Notes: generated by a model not told the origin, from the letters alone. A stretch of 64,000 bases of DNA from Azorhizobium caulinodans ORS 571 (GCF_000010525.1 NC_009937.1:1617501-1681500), one strand, 5' to 3'. Shown: positions 9,651-18,977, numbered from the stretch's first letter. Program-made: numbers and translations.

Positions 9651-11173
9651 AGATCCGTGCTCAAATCGCGATGGTGCTGAACCTCGACAAGTGCATCGGC
9701 TGCCACACCTGTTCCGTCACCTGCAAGAACGTGTGGACCAACCGCGAGGGCGTCGAATACGCCTGGTTCAACAATGTGGAGACCAAGCCCGGCGTCGGCT
9801 ATCCCCGCGAGTGGGAGAACCAGGACAAGTGGAACGGCGGCTGGCGGCGCAAGAAGAACGGCCGTATCGAGCCGCGCATCGGCGCCAAGTGGCGGGTGCT
9901 CGCGAATATCTTCGCCAATCCGGACCTGCCGGAGATTGACGACTATTACGAGCCCTTCAATTTTGACTACGAGCATCTGCACACGGCGAAGGAGAGCAGG
10001 GCTTTCCCCACGGCCCGCCCGCGCTCGGCGGTCAGCGGCGAGCGGATGGAGAAGATCGAGTGGGGGCCGAACTGGGAGGAGATCCTCGGCGGTGAGTTCG
10101 CCAAGCGCTCGAAGGATGTGAATTTCGAGGCCGTGCAGAAGGACATCTACGGCCAGTTCGAGAACACCTTCATGATGTATCTGCCGCGCCTGTGCGAGCA
10201 CTGCCTCAATCCGGCGTGCGCGGCCTCGTGCCCCTCCGGCGCCATCTACAAGCGCGAGGAAGACGGCATCGTCCTCATTGATCAGGACAAGTGCCGGGGC
10301 TGGCGCATGTGCGTTTCCGGCTGCCCCTACAAGAAGATCTATTACAACTGGTCTTCGGGAAAGTCGGAGAAGTGCATCTTCTGCTATCCGCGCATCGAGG
10401 CGGGCCAGCCCACCGTCTGCTCGGAAACCTGCGTCGGCCGCATCCGCTACCTCGGCGTGCTGCTCTATGATGCGGACCGCATCGAGGCCGCCGCCAGCGT
10501 GCCGGACGAGAAGGATCTCTATCAGGCCCAGCTCGACCTCTTCCTCGACCCCAAGGATCCGGCGGTGATCGCGCAGGCGCGCGCCGATGGCGTGCCGGAA
10601 GCCTGGCTTGAGGCGGCGCGCCATTCGCCGGTGTGGAAGATGGCCATGGAGTGGAAGGTGGCCTTCCCGCTCCATCCCGAATACCGCACCCTGCCCATGG
10701 TCTGGTACGTGCCCCCGCTCTCGCCCATCCAGTCGGCCGCCGCGGCCGGCCAGATGGGGGTGAATGGCGAGATGCCGGACGTGCGCTCGCTGCGCATCCC
10801 GCTGCGCTATCTCGCCAACCTGCTCACGGCGGGAGATGAGGAGCCGGTGGCCCTCGCCCTTGAGCGGATGCTTGCCATGCGCGGCTACATGCGGGCCAAG
10901 ACCGTGGACGGGCGTCTTGATGAGCGCATCGCCGCGAAGGTCGGCCTCACGGGCGCGCATATCGAGGACATGTATCAGGTGATGGCGATCGCCAATTACG
11001 AGGATCGCTTCGTCATCCCCACCGCCCATCGCGAGTGGAGCGAGGATGCCTACGACCTGCGCGGCTCCTGCGGCTTCTCCTTCGGCAACGGCTGCTCGGG
11101 CGGCAGCACGGAGACCAATTTGTTCGGCACCCGCCAGACGCCCAAGGCGCGCAATCCCATGGAGGTGGCGTGA
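9647..11173 (+). CDS. narH: Respiratory nitrate reductase beta subunit
   Basis: This 508-residue electron-transfer subunit carries three [4Fe-4S] clusters and one [3Fe-4S] cluster. The first cysteine group is C16, C19, C22, C26. The central groups are CEHCLNPACAASCP and CRGWRMCVSGCP, where Trp replaces the cysteine that would make the latter a four-iron cluster, as is normal for NarH. A later group is CIFCYPRIEAGQPTVCSETC. It passes electrons from the NarI haems to NarG. The stop overlaps the narJ ATG by one base. Confidence 0.98.
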   Translation: MKIRAQIAMVLNLDKCIGCHTCSVTCKNVWTNREGVEYAWFNNVETKPGVGYPREWENQDKWNGGWRRKKNGRIEPRIGAKWRVLANIFANPDLPEIDDYYEPFNFDYEHLHTAKESRAFPTARPRSAVSGERMEKIEWGPNWEEILGGEFAKRSKDVNFEAVQKDIYGQFENTFMMYLPRLCEHCLNPACAASCPSGAIYKREEDGIVLIDQDKCRGWRMCVSGCPYKKIYYNWSSGKSEKCIFCYPRIEAGQPTVCSETCVGRIRYLGVLLYDADRIEAAASVPDEKDLYQAQLDLFLDPKDPAVIAQARADGVPEAWLEAARHSPVWKMAMEWKVAFPLHPEYRTLPMVWYVPPLSPIQSAAAAGQMGVNGEMPDVRSLRIPLRYLANLLTAGDEEPVALALERMLAMRGYMRAKTVDGRLDERIAAKVGLTGAHIEDMYQVMAIANYEDRFVIPTAHREWSEDAYDLRGSCGFSFGNGCSGGSTETNLFGTRQTPKARNPMEVA

Positions 11174-11877
11174 TGGCCATCGAAACCCTCGCCTTCAAGG
11201 CGCTCTCCGCGCTGCTGAGCTATCCGGACGCCGGCCTTGCCGCCGGCATTCCGGAGATCAAGGCCGCGCTCGCCGCCAGTGACCTGCTCGGCCGCGACGA
11301 GCGGGCGGCTCTCGCGCCGCTGCTGGAGGCGCTTGCCACCCGCGACCTCTATGAGCTTCAGGCGGATTATGTCGAACTCTTCGACAGCTCCCGCAAGCGC
11401 TCGCTGCATCTGTTCGAGCATGTGCACGGTGAGAGCCGCGACCGAGGGCAGGCGATGGTTGACCTTGCGGCCCTCTACGAGGCCGGCGGGCTCTGCCTCA
11501 CCGCCAACGAACTGCCGGACTATCTGCCGCTGTTCCTCGAATATCTCGCCACGCGCCCGCTTGCCGAGGCGCGCGGCCTCCTCGCCGACACCGACCACAT
11601 CCTCGCTCTGCTGGAAGAGCGGCTCACCGCGCGCGGCTCCGCCTATGGCGCGGTGTTTTCCGCCGTGCGCGCCATCGGTGGCGTGGCGGAGGCCACGCCG
11701 ATCACGGGGGATGACGCCCCGCTCAGCCGGGCGGATGAACTGAAGGCACTCGATGCCGCCTGGGAGGAGACGGCGGTCGTCTTCGGCCCCGGGGAGGCGC
11801 TCGATGGCTGTTCCGTGGATCGCCTGCGCACCCAGATCCGCGCCGCCCAGCGCGACGCGCGCCTTGCCACCGCCTGA
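11173..11877 (+). CDS. narJ: Nitrate reductase assembly chaperone NarJ
   Basis: This 234-residue cytoplasmic chaperone of the TorD/NarJ family binds apo-NarG, helps insert the molybdenum cofactor and haem, and delays membrane docking. The helical core includes LQADYVELFDSSRKRSLHLFEHVHGESRDRGQAM, the recognised NarJ signature. I chose the ATG at 11173, which overlaps the narH stop; a longer frame reaching back to 11035 is only an overlap with narH coding sequence. It lies 12 bases before narI. Confidence 0.95.
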   Translation: MAIETLAFKALSALLSYPDAGLAAGIPEIKAALAASDLLGRDERAALAPLLEALATRDLYELQADYVELFDSSRKRSLHLFEHVHGESRDRGQAMVDLAALYEAGGLCLTANELPDYLPLFLEYLATRPLAEARGLLADTDHILALLEERLTARGSAYGAVFSAVRAIGGVAEATPITGDDAPLSRADELKALDAAWEETAVVFGPGEALDGCSVDRLRTQIRAAQRDARLATA

Positions 11878-11889
11878 GGGAGACGATCC

Positions 11890-12669
11890 ATGTCCGCGCT
11901 CAACTCGGCCCTGTTCGGCTGGTACCCCTATCTCTGTCTCACCGTCTTCCTGTTCGGCAGCCTCATCCGCTTCGATCGGGAGCAATACACGTGGAAGACC
12001 GGCTCCTCGCAGCTCCTGCGCCGCCGCCAGCTGCGCCTCGGCTCGAACCTCTTCCACATCGGCATCCTCGCCATCTTCGCCGGCCACACGGTGGGTCTGC
12101 TGACGCCCATCTGGGTGTTCGATGCGATGGGCGTCAGCCATTCCTTCAAGCAGGGACTGGCCATCACGGCCGGCGGCATCGCCGGTGTGCTGTGCTTCAT
12201 CGGCATCTCGCTCCTGGCGCACCGCCGGCTGTTCGATCCGCGCATCCGCGCCACGTCGAGCTTCGGCGATACGGCCATCCTGCTCATCCTGTGGGTGCAG
12301 CTCACCCTCGGCCTCTTCACCATCTTCGTCTCGCTCGGCCATATGGACGGGCATGAGATGGTGAAGTTCATGAACTGGGCGCAGGGCATCCTCACCCTCC
12401 AGCCGCAGGCGGCGGCCTATGTGGCGGACGTGAACCCCATCTTCAAGGCGCACATGCTGCTGGGGCTCACCATCTTCCTCATCTTCCCCTTCACCCGCCT
12501 CGTGCATGTGTGGAGCGCGCCGGTCTGGTATCTGGGCCGCCCCGGCTATCAGGTGGTGCGCACGCGCTTCGCCCATGGCTCCGGCCAGCCGCGCCGCACG
12601 GCATCCGCGCCGGTCGTCGCTCCGGCGCCCCGTGCCACGTCCATTCCCGCACAGCGTCCGGCGGAGTGA
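11890..12669 (+). CDS. narI: Respiratory nitrate reductase gamma subunit (cytochrome b)
   Basis: This 259-residue membrane subunit with five predicted helices oxidises quinol and passes electrons to NarH through two b haems. The four haem histidines are in the expected places: H56 and H66 in the first group, H188 and H206 in the last. The C-terminal tail after about residue 225 is Ala/Pro-rich and longer than in enteric NarI; it is likely disordered. It follows narJ directly and is followed after five bases by the isomerase gene. Confidence 0.97.
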   Translation: MSALNSALFGWYPYLCLTVFLFGSLIRFDREQYTWKTGSSQLLRRRQLRLGSNLFHIGILAIFAGHTVGLLTPIWVFDAMGVSHSFKQGLAITAGGIAGVLCFIGISLLAHRRLFDPRIRATSSFGDTAILLILWVQLTLGLFTIFVSLGHMDGHEMVKFMNWAQGILTLQPQAAAYVADVNPIFKAHMLLGLTIFLIFPFTRLVHVWSAPVWYLGRPGYQVVRTRFAHGSGQPRRTASAPVVAPAPRATSIPAQRPAE

Positions 12670-12674
12670 AGGCC

Positions 12675-13580
12675 ATGGTTACGCTCGTCATCGACCATGC
12701 CGCCACCCGCGCCGATCATTCCCACGACCACCCCCATGAGCACGCGCCGCTGGCACGGGACACGGCGCCCTCGCGGGAGCGGGTGGTCATGTCCCCGGTC
12801 AGCGTCAACGGCGTTGCCATTTCCCGCAAGGCCATTGCCGCCGAGGTGCAGAACGCCCCGGCCAAGACCCCGGCGGAAGGCTGGTTCAATGCCACGCTGG
12901 CGCTTGTGGTGCGGGAACTGCTGCTGCAGGAGGCCCATCGCCTCGGCCTTTCCGCCGATCCGCGCCTTGAGGCGGACGGCCGGCGGGAGACCGAGGAGGA
13001 GGCACTGATCCGCGCCCTTCTGGCGCAGGAGGTGCGCACGCCGGAGGCGGACGAGGCGGCGCTCCGCCGCTTCTACGACAACAACCGGCGGCGTTTCCTG
13101 TCCGCGCCCCTCTGGGAGGCGGAGCACATCCTGTGCGCCGCCCGCCGGGAGGACGCGGTGGCCTTCCCGGCGGCGCGCGAGCGGGCGCAGACCCTCGCGG
13201 CTGTTCTGGCCCGTGCACCGGAGCGCTTCGCCGAGCTGGCGCGGGCGCAGTCCGATTGCCCCTCTGCCGGGGTCGGCGGCAGCCTCGGCCAGATCGGACC
13301 GGGCGATACGACGCCGGAGTTCGAGGCGGCGCTGAAGGCATTGACGCCGGGCGTGATCTCCGAGCCGGTAGAGACGCGCTACGGCGTCCACCTCATCCGC
13401 GTGAACCGTCATGTGGACGGCCGCACGCTGCCCTTCGAGGCGGTGCGCGATCAGATCGCCGCTTATCTCGCCGACCATGTGACCCGTGCGGCGCATGCCC
13501 AGTACGTCGCGCTGCTCATCGGCCGGGCGGACATTCAGGGCATCGCGCTCGGCGGCGCGGATAGCCCGCTCGTGCAGTAG
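12675..13580 (+). CDS. Parvulin-type peptidyl-prolyl isomerase, NifM-like, of the nar operon
   Basis: The protein has 301 residues from ATG 12675. An N-terminal His-rich stretch ([12 protein letters not shown], about 12-25) is followed by an alpha-helical SurA/NifM-like chaperone part and a C-terminal rotamase domain (about 150-255) with [31 protein letters not shown] and [14 protein letters not shown]. No signal peptide is evident, so it is probably cytoplasmic. Isomerases of this type regularly follow narI in alpha- and betaproteobacteria. By analogy with NifM for nitrogenase, a role in folding a Nar subunit is plausible but unproven. The His-rich N-terminus could bind metal. Confidence 0.85.
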   Translation: MVTLVIDHAATRADHSHDHPHEHAPLARDTAPSRERVVMSPVSVNGVAISRKAIAAEVQNAPAKTPAEGWFNATLALVVRELLLQEAHRLGLSADPRLEADGRRETEEEALIRALLAQEVRTPEADEAALRRFYDNNRRRFLSAPLWEAEHILCAARREDAVAFPAARERAQTLAAVLARAPERFAELARAQSDCPSAGVGGSLGQIGPGDTTPEFEAALKALTPGVISEPVETRYGVHLIRVNRHVDGRTLPFEAVRDQIAAYLADHVTRAAHAQYVALLIGRADIQGIALGGADSPLVQ

Positions 13581-13589
13581 GAGGTTGCC

Positions 13590-13871
13590 ATGTTCGGCGC
13601 GCTGCTCTCCACGCTGGAAGATCCGCAGGTGTGCGAACGCCTTCTTTCGACGCTCGATGCGCCGAGCCTCTCCGCCCGCCTCACGGCTGCCGCGCAGGCG
13701 GAAGGGCGGGCGCCCGCGCAGGTGATGGCGGCGCGGGTCTGGCACTTCCTCGACACGGCCTCGGACGATCATTTCGTCCAGCTCATGGGCATCATGAACC
13801 AGGCCAAAGATCCCGGCCTTGCCGCCGTGAAGGCCATCCTCGCCGCCACCTTGCCGGAGGGCGTCGCATGA
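13590..13871 (+). CDS. Small protein of unknown function in the nar operon
   Basis: This 93-residue, mostly helical protein begins [22 protein letters not shown]. It has no membrane segment or metal motif apart from one Cys. It starts nine bases after the isomerase stop, and its own stop overlaps the moaA ATG by four bases, so it is embedded in the operon and coupled to moaA. I do not recognise a functional domain. Position suggests a role in nitrate reductase maturation. Confidence 0.75.
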   Translation: MFGALLSTLEDPQVCERLLSTLDAPSLSARLTAAAQAEGRAPAQVMAARVWHFLDTASDDHFVQLMGIMNQAKDPGLAAVKAILAATLPEGVA

Positions 13872-14869
13872 CCCGCTGCGGGCTTGTCGATCTCTTCGGC
13901 CGGCGGGTTTCCTATCTCAGGCTGTCGGTGACGGACCGGTGCGACCTGCGCTGTGTCTATTGCATGGCCGAGGACATGGCCTTCGTGCCGCGCAACCAGT
14001 TGCTCACGCTGGAGGAACTGGATCGTCTCGCTTCCGCCTTCGTGGCGCGGGGCGTTGCGAAGATCCGCCTCACGGGTGGGGAGCCGCTGGTGCGCAAGGG
14101 CTTGATGGAGCTAGTCTCCAGCCTGTCGCGTCACCTCGCCGCCCGCCGGCTCAAGGAACTGACGCTCACCACGAACGGGAGCCTGCTCGCCCGCCATGCG
14201 GACGGGCTCGCCCGTGCCGGTGTGCGCCGGGTCAATGTGTCGCTCGACACGCTTGATGCGTCCCGCTTTCGCGCGCTGACCCGGCGGGGCACGCTCGGTG
14301 TTGTCATGGAGGGGCTCTTGGCGGCGCAGGAGGCCGGGTTGAAGGTGAAGCTCAATGCGGTGGCGCTGAAGGGCAGCACGGAAGACGAGATCCACGATCT
14401 CATCGCCTTCGCCCATGGCCGGGGCATGGACCTCACCCTCATCGAGACCATGCCGCTCGGCGATGTGGGCGCGGACCGGACGGACCAGTATTTATCCCTC
14501 GCCACGCTGCGCCGGACCATCGAGACCCGCTGGACGCTGACCGACACCGCCGACCGCAGCGGCGGCCCTGCGCGCTATGCGCGGGTGGCGGAGACCGGCG
14601 GGCGCATCGGCTTCATCACGCCGCTGACCCATAGCTTCTGCGAGACCTGCAACCGCGTGCGGGTGAGCGCGACGGGCGTCCTCTACACCTGCCTCGGGCA
14701 GGAGGATCAGGTGGACCTGCGCGCGCCGCTGCGGGCCTGCGAGGGGGACGAGGCGCTCCACGCCGCCATTGATGCGGGCATCCGAGCGAAGCCCCGCGGC
14801 CATGATTTCGCGATTGCCCGCAATGGCGCGCCCGCGCTGGCGCGGCACATGTCTGTGCTGGGAGGTTGA
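13868..14869 (+). CDS. moaA: GTP 3',8-cyclase MoaA (molybdenum cofactor step 1)
   Basis: This 333-residue radical-SAM enzyme converts GTP to the cyclic precursor of molybdopterin, together with MoaC. The SAM-binding cluster is C25, C29, C32 in CDLRCVYC. The C-terminal second cluster motif is [18 protein letters not shown], and the protein ends in GG as active MoaA proteins do. I chose the ATG at 13868, which overlaps the preceding stop; the longer frame to 13631 runs through the previous gene. Its place here provides cofactor supply for NarG. Confidence 0.95.
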   Translation: MTRCGLVDLFGRRVSYLRLSVTDRCDLRCVYCMAEDMAFVPRNQLLTLEELDRLASAFVARGVAKIRLTGGEPLVRKGLMELVSSLSRHLAARRLKELTLTTNGSLLARHADGLARAGVRRVNVSLDTLDASRFRALTRRGTLGVVMEGLLAAQEAGLKVKLNAVALKGSTEDEIHDLIAFAHGRGMDLTLIETMPLGDVGADRTDQYLSLATLRRTIETRWTLTDTADRSGGPARYARVAETGGRIGFITPLTHSFCETCNRVRVSATGVLYTCLGQEDQVDLRAPLRACEGDEALHAAIDAGIRAKPRGHDFAIARNGAPALARHMSVLGG

Positions 14870-14872
14870 ACC

Positions 14873-15394
14873 ATGGTGCGCATCGGTCTTCTCACGATTT
14901 CGGATCGCGCGAGCCGGGGCGATTATGTGGACCGCTCCGGCCCCGCCATGGAGGAATGGCTGGCACTGGCGCTGACCTCGCCCTGGGAGCCGGTGCGCCG
15001 GGTGGTCCCGGACGGCATCGACAGCGTGCGCGCCGAACTGCTGCGCATGTGCGATCAGGAGCATCTCGATCTCATCCTTGCCTCCGGCGGCACCGGGCCG
15101 TCCCCCCGCGACCTGACGCCGGAGGCGGTGGCGAGCGTGCTCCACAAGGAACTGCCCGGCTTCGGCGAAGAGATGCGGCGGGCCAGCCTGAAAGACGTGC
15201 CCACCGCCATCCTGTCGCGCCAGACCGCCGGTGTGCGGGGCGCGACGCTGATCATCACCTTGCCGGGCAAGCCGGCGGCCATCGCCACCTGCCTTGAGGC
15301 GGTGTTCGCCGCCGTGCCCTATGCGCTCGATCTCATCGGCGCCGGGCGCGTCGAGACCAACCCGGCAGTGATCCGGGCCTTCCGGCCGGAGTGA
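14873..15394 (+). CDS. mog: Molybdopterin adenylyltransferase (MogA type)
   Basis: This 173-residue cytoplasmic enzyme adenylates molybdopterin before molybdenum insertion. The motifs MVRIGLLTISDRASRG, ILASGGTGPSPRDLTPEA and TLPGKPAAIATCLEAV are those of the MogA/MoaB fold. It starts three bases after the moaA stop, in the same operon. MogA and MoaB cannot be separated with certainty by eye; the DRASRGDYVDRSGPAM stretch favours MogA. Confidence 0.9.
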   Translation: MVRIGLLTISDRASRGDYVDRSGPAMEEWLALALTSPWEPVRRVVPDGIDSVRAELLRMCDQEHLDLILASGGTGPSPRDLTPEAVASVLHKELPGFGEEMRRASLKDVPTAILSRQTAGVRGATLIITLPGKPAAIATCLEAVFAAVPYALDLIGAGRVETNPAVIRAFRPE

Positions 15395-15399
15395 CGGCG

Positions 15400-15870
15400 A
15401 TGGACGACGTCACCTTCGCCCGCGCTTTGCACGTGCTTGCCGTGCTGCACTGGATCGGGGGGCTCGCCTTCGTGACGCTGGTGGTTCTGCCGCTCTCCCG
15501 CGTGCTGCTGGGCGTGCAGGGGGCGGTGCTGTTCGAGGCCATTGAGAAGCGCTTCTCCGAGCAGGTGCGCTGGTCGGTGCCGCTCGCCGGCCTCACCGGC
15601 CTCTGGATGATCGTGCGCCTCGACCTTTGGTCCCGCTTCCGGGATCCCGCCTTCTGGTGGATGCACGCCATGGTCGGGCTCTGGCTGCTGTTCATGCTGC
15701 TGCTGTTCGTCATCGAACCGATCCTGCATCGCTGGGTGGTCAGCATGGCCCGCCATGCCCCGCCGCCGACGCTCCGGCGCATCACCTTCCTGCACCGCGC
15801 CCTGCTGTCCGTCGCCGCGCTGACGGTGGTCGGCGCGGTGGCCGGCGCGCATGGGCTGTTCCTGTTCTGA
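15400..15870 (+). CDS. Four-helix membrane protein, CopD-like
   Basis: This 156-residue integral membrane protein has four predicted helices and conserved histidines near helix ends (RALHVLAVLHWIGGLAF, WWMHAMVGLWLLFM, FLHRALLSVAALTVVGAVAGAHG). The pattern resembles the CopD/DUF2269 group of small haem- or copper-linked membrane proteins. I prefer ATG 15400, which has GGAG eight bases upstream, over the GTG at 15391 that overlaps the mog stop. It sits between mog and nnrS, so a part in NO or copper handling during nitrate respiration is an inference. Confidence 0.75.
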   Translation: MDDVTFARALHVLAVLHWIGGLAFVTLVVLPLSRVLLGVQGAVLFEAIEKRFSEQVRWSVPLAGLTGLWMIVRLDLWSRFRDPAFWWMHAMVGLWLLFMLLLFVIEPILHRWVVSMARHAPPPTLRRITFLHRALLSVAALTVVGAVAGAHGLFLF

Positions 15871-15892
15871 AGCCATCACCTGAGAGGCTGCC

Positions 15893-17071
15893 ATGGCGCG
15901 CACCGCGCAAACCCAGAGGGCCTATCAAGGGCCGGGCCTGTGGAGCCGGGGCTTCCGCCCCTTTTTCCTGGCGGCGGGCGTCTGGGCGGGGCTTGCCATC
16001 GCCATCTGGCCAGCGGTCTTCCTGGGCGAACTGAGCCTGCCCACCGCCTTCGCGCCGGTGGAGTGGCATGTCCACGAGATGCTGTTCGGCTATGGCGCGG
16101 CGGTGGTGGCGGGCTTCCTGCTGACCGCCATTCCCAACTGGACGGGGCGCCTGCCGGTGGCGGGCCGGGCGCTCATGCTGCTCGTCGGCCTCTGGTGTGC
16201 GGGCCGGGTGGCGGTGCTGGTCTCGGGCCTTGTCGGCTGGGGCGTGGCGCTGGCGGTCGATGGGGCGTTCCTGCTCGCCTTCGCCCTCCTTGCAGGGCGG
16301 GAGGTGATCGCGGGGCGCAACTGGCGCAATGCCAAGGTGGTCGGCATCGTGCTGGCGCTGGCGGCGGCGAATATTGGCTTCCATCTGGAAGCCTGGGCCA
16401 CGGGTGCGGCGCCATATGCCACGCGGGCGGGCATCGGCCTTCTCGTCTTCCTCATCCTGCTGGTGGGCGGTCGCGTGGTGCCGAGCTTCACCCACAACTG
16501 GCTGGCCAAGCAGGGCATCGCGGAGCGCCCGGTGCCGTTCGGGCGTGGTGACGGCGTGGTGATGGTCCTGTCCGCCTTGGCCCTCCTCGGCTGGATCATC
16601 ACGCCGGAGAACCATCTGGCGGGCGCGCTTCTGCTGGCGGCGGGACTCGCCAATGTGTGGCGGCTGACCCGCTGGCAGGGCTGGCGCACGACATCCGATC
16701 CTCTGGTGCTCGTGCTGCACGGGGGCTTTGCCCTGGCCGCCGCCGGCTTTCTCGCCACGGGCGGGCATGCGCTGGCGCCGGATCATCTGCCGTCCGCCTT
16801 CGGCCTTCATGTCTGGGCCATCGGGGCGATCGGGGGCATGACGCTCGCCATCATGACCCGCGCCACGCTCGGCCATACCGGGCAGGCCCTGCGCGCCTCG
16901 CCACCGACGGTGGCGTTGTACATCTGTGTCCTGGTGAGCCTCCTGCTACGGGCGGGGGCAATCTTCTCCAGTAGCTATTTTGTGATGCTTCTCGGCCTCA
17001 GTGCGGTGTTCTGGGTCATCGCCTTTCTGCTGTTTCTCGCTTCCTATGGCCCCATGCTCTGCCGCCGCTAG
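15893..17071 (+). CDS. nnrS: NnrS family haem-copper membrane protein
   Basis: This 392-residue protein has about twelve membrane helices. NnrS signatures are present: RGFRPFFLAAGVWA, WHVHEMLFGYGAAVVAGFLL, GRVVPSFTHNW and HVWAIGAIGGMTLAIMTRATLGHTG, with their conserved histidines. NnrS proteins occur with denitrification genes and protect against nitric oxide stress; haem and copper have been found in the family. It follows the four-helix protein after 22 bases and precedes the multicopper oxidase, so it is likely expressed with nitrate reduction. Confidence 0.93.
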   Translation: MARTAQTQRAYQGPGLWSRGFRPFFLAAGVWAGLAIAIWPAVFLGELSLPTAFAPVEWHVHEMLFGYGAAVVAGFLLTAIPNWTGRLPVAGRALMLLVGLWCAGRVAVLVSGLVGWGVALAVDGAFLLAFALLAGREVIAGRNWRNAKVVGIVLALAAANIGFHLEAWATGAAPYATRAGIGLLVFLILLVGGRVVPSFTHNWLAKQGIAERPVPFGRGDGVVMVLSALALLGWIITPENHLAGALLLAAGLANVWRLTRWQGWRTTSDPLVLVLHGGFALAAAGFLATGGHALAPDHLPSAFGLHVWAIGAIGGMTLAIMTRATLGHTGQALRASPPTVALYICVLVSLLLRAGAIFSSSYFVMLLGLSAVFWVIAFLLFLASYGPMLCRR

Positions 17072-17132
17072 AGCATGGCCAAGATCAGATCGGCGCGGAC
17101 GAAGGCTGCCGCTCGCGCCCGGAGAGACGACG

Positions 17133-18689
17133 ATGACCCAGCCCTTTTCCGCCTCCCCCCTCTCGCGCCGCGCCGTGCTGGCGGGCGGCGTCGCAGCAGG
17201 AGCGCTTGCCCTCTCAGGGCGTTGGAACGTGGCGCGTGCGGCGCCGCTGATCACGGTGGAGAGCGTGTCACTCGACGTGAATGGCAAGGCGGCCAAGGTC
17301 TATGCCATTCAGGGGCCTGCGGGGGAGGGCGTGTTCGCGAAGGAGGGCGACCGCTTCGCCGGCGCCATCCTCAATGCGGCTCCCGAGCCGGCGGTCATGC
17401 ACTGGCACGGCCAGATCTTCGCGCCGCCGGATCAGGACCGCGCCCGTCCCGATGGCGGCGCGCTGGCCTCAGGGGCGAGCGATCAGGTGGACTTTCCGCT
17501 GACCCCCGGCACCCACTGGATGCACTCCCACACGCTCTCCGAACAGCAGCTTCTCGCGGCTCCGCTGGTGACCCGCGAGGCCGATGCCGGGGACGTGCAG
17601 GATGTGGTGCTGATGCTCCACGATTTCTCCTTCCGCACGCCGGAGGAAATCCTGGCCGGCCTCGGCGGCACAAACGGCCATGGCGCCCACGGCGGGCACA
17701 CGACGGGCGGGACCGGCGGTGCGGCGACGGGGGGCACGTCCGGCGGCGGCATGTCCATCGCCGGCATGGATCATTCCGGCCATAACATGGGGTCTATGGG
17801 CGGCATGGGCGCGATGGCCTCTGGCGGAGCCATGAACCATTCGGGGCATTCCATGCCCGGTGGGGCCATGGGCGGAAGCGGCATGGTTCATGCCAATGAC
17901 GTGGATTACGACGCCTTCCTTGCCAACCGCCGTACGCTCGCCGATCCGCAGGTGGTGCCCGTGGAGAAGGGAGGGCGTGTTCGTCTGCGCATCATCAACG
18001 GTGGCACGGCCAGCGCCTTCTTCATTTCCGTCCCGGGCCTGAAGCCCAGCTGCATCGCGGTCGACGGCACGCCGTGCGTTCCCCTGGAGGCAGCGCTGTT
18101 CCCGCTGGCCCAAGGGCAGCGCATCGACTTGCTGGTGGACGTGCCGGCCAGCGGTGGCGCGTTCCCCGTGCTTGCGCAGGTGGAGGCGTCGCCGCGCCGC
18201 ACGGGGCTCGTGCTCGCGACGCCGGGAGCCTCCGTGGCCCGGATCACGGACACGGCCGACGCGGCGCAGGGCCTGCTGTCTCTGGAACTGGAGGGCCGTC
18301 TGTCGGCGGCAATGCCGCTCGCGGCGCGCAAGCCGGACAAGAGCTTCTCCCTTCTGCTTGGAGAGCAGCCGGGCTATCGCTGGACCATCAACGGTGCGGT
18401 GTATGGGGAGGCCCCGCCCTTTGTGGTGAACCAGGGCGAGCGGGTCGAGATGACCTTCATGAACCCCACCAGCATGAACCATCCCATGCATCTGCACGGC
18501 CACCATTTTCAGGTGGTCGGCATCGGCACGCGCCGCTTCTCCGGGGCGATGCGCGACACGGTGAACGTTCCGCCGCGCACCCCGGTCACCATCGCGTTCG
18601 ATGCGGGGCCGAAGGGGGACTGGTTCCTCCACTGCCATCACCTCTACCACATGGCGACTGGCATGATGGGCGTGGTGCGGGTGGCTTAG
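17133..18689 (+). CDS. Tat-exported multicopper oxidase with His/Met/Gly-rich insert
   Basis: This 518-residue periplasmic oxidase starts at ATG 17133, which has GGAGAGACG upstream. The N-terminus carries a twin-arginine signal (LSRRAVLAGG, cleavage after about residue 36). Copper sites are HWHG (about 90), HWMHSHT (about 128), HPMHLHGHHF (about 450) and WFLHCHHLYHMATGM (about 496), giving the T1 and trinuclear centres. Between domains, about residues 178-250, is a stretch very rich in Gly, Met and His (GMDHSGHNMG, MNHSGHSMPGG), as in CopA/CueO copper-tolerance oxidases, which use it to bind Cu(I). A role in copper detoxification or oxidase activity linked to the nar block is inferred. Confidence 0.92.
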   Translation: MTQPFSASPLSRRAVLAGGVAAGALALSGRWNVARAAPLITVESVSLDVNGKAAKVYAIQGPAGEGVFAKEGDRFAGAILNAAPEPAVMHWHGQIFAPPDQDRARPDGGALASGASDQVDFPLTPGTHWMHSHTLSEQQLLAAPLVTREADAGDVQDVVLMLHDFSFRTPEEILAGLGGTNGHGAHGGHTTGGTGGAATGGTSGGGMSIAGMDHSGHNMGSMGGMGAMASGGAMNHSGHSMPGGAMGGSGMVHANDVDYDAFLANRRTLADPQVVPVEKGGRVRLRIINGGTASAFFISVPGLKPSCIAVDGTPCVPLEAALFPLAQGQRIDLLVDVPASGGAFPVLAQVEASPRRTGLVLATPGASVARITDTADAAQGLLSLELEGRLSAAMPLAARKPDKSFSLLLGEQPGYRWTINGAVYGEAPPFVVNQGERVEMTFMNPTSMNHPMHLHGHHFQVVGIGTRRFSGAMRDTVNVPPRTPVTIAFDAGPKGDWFLHCHHLYHMATGMMGVVRVA

Positions 18690-18725
18690 CCGCTCGGCGC
18701 AGGCCTCGTCCTTCGGCACAGGGCC

Positions 18726-18887
18726 TCAGTGTGTGGCTGGCTTGTGCGGCGGGCGGGCGTTGCTGACCTTCGGGTCCGGCGCCTTTCCGATCGTGCCCTG
18801 CGCCCGCTCCTTGTACTGCTCGACGTTGAGATCCTTGTCCTCGTTCGGGTCCGGCTTGCCAAGCGTGCGGTCGTGCGATTTCGCCAT
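18726..18887 (-). CDS. Small hydrophilic protein, 53 residues
   Basis: The frame reads MAKSHDRTLGKPDPNEDKDL, continues through NVEQYKERAQ and ends KPATH. It is preceded on its strand by GGAG seven bases before ATG 18887, and its amino-acid make-up (charged, Pro-rich, no Cys or Trp) is protein-like rather than a shadow frame. I do not recognise a family. It lies between the convergent multicopper oxidase and the flagellar-like gene. Confidence 0.55.
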   Translation of the reverse strand: MAKSHDRTLGKPDPNEDKDLNVEQYKERAQGTIGKAPDPKVSNARPPHKPATH

Positions 18888-18977
18888 CACGATTTCTCCT
18901 GTTGCATCAGGAGAAGAACAAGCGAGAGCAAGGATTGTTTCGGAAACGCGGCGGTGGGGCGTGCGGGAGCGTCGCGC

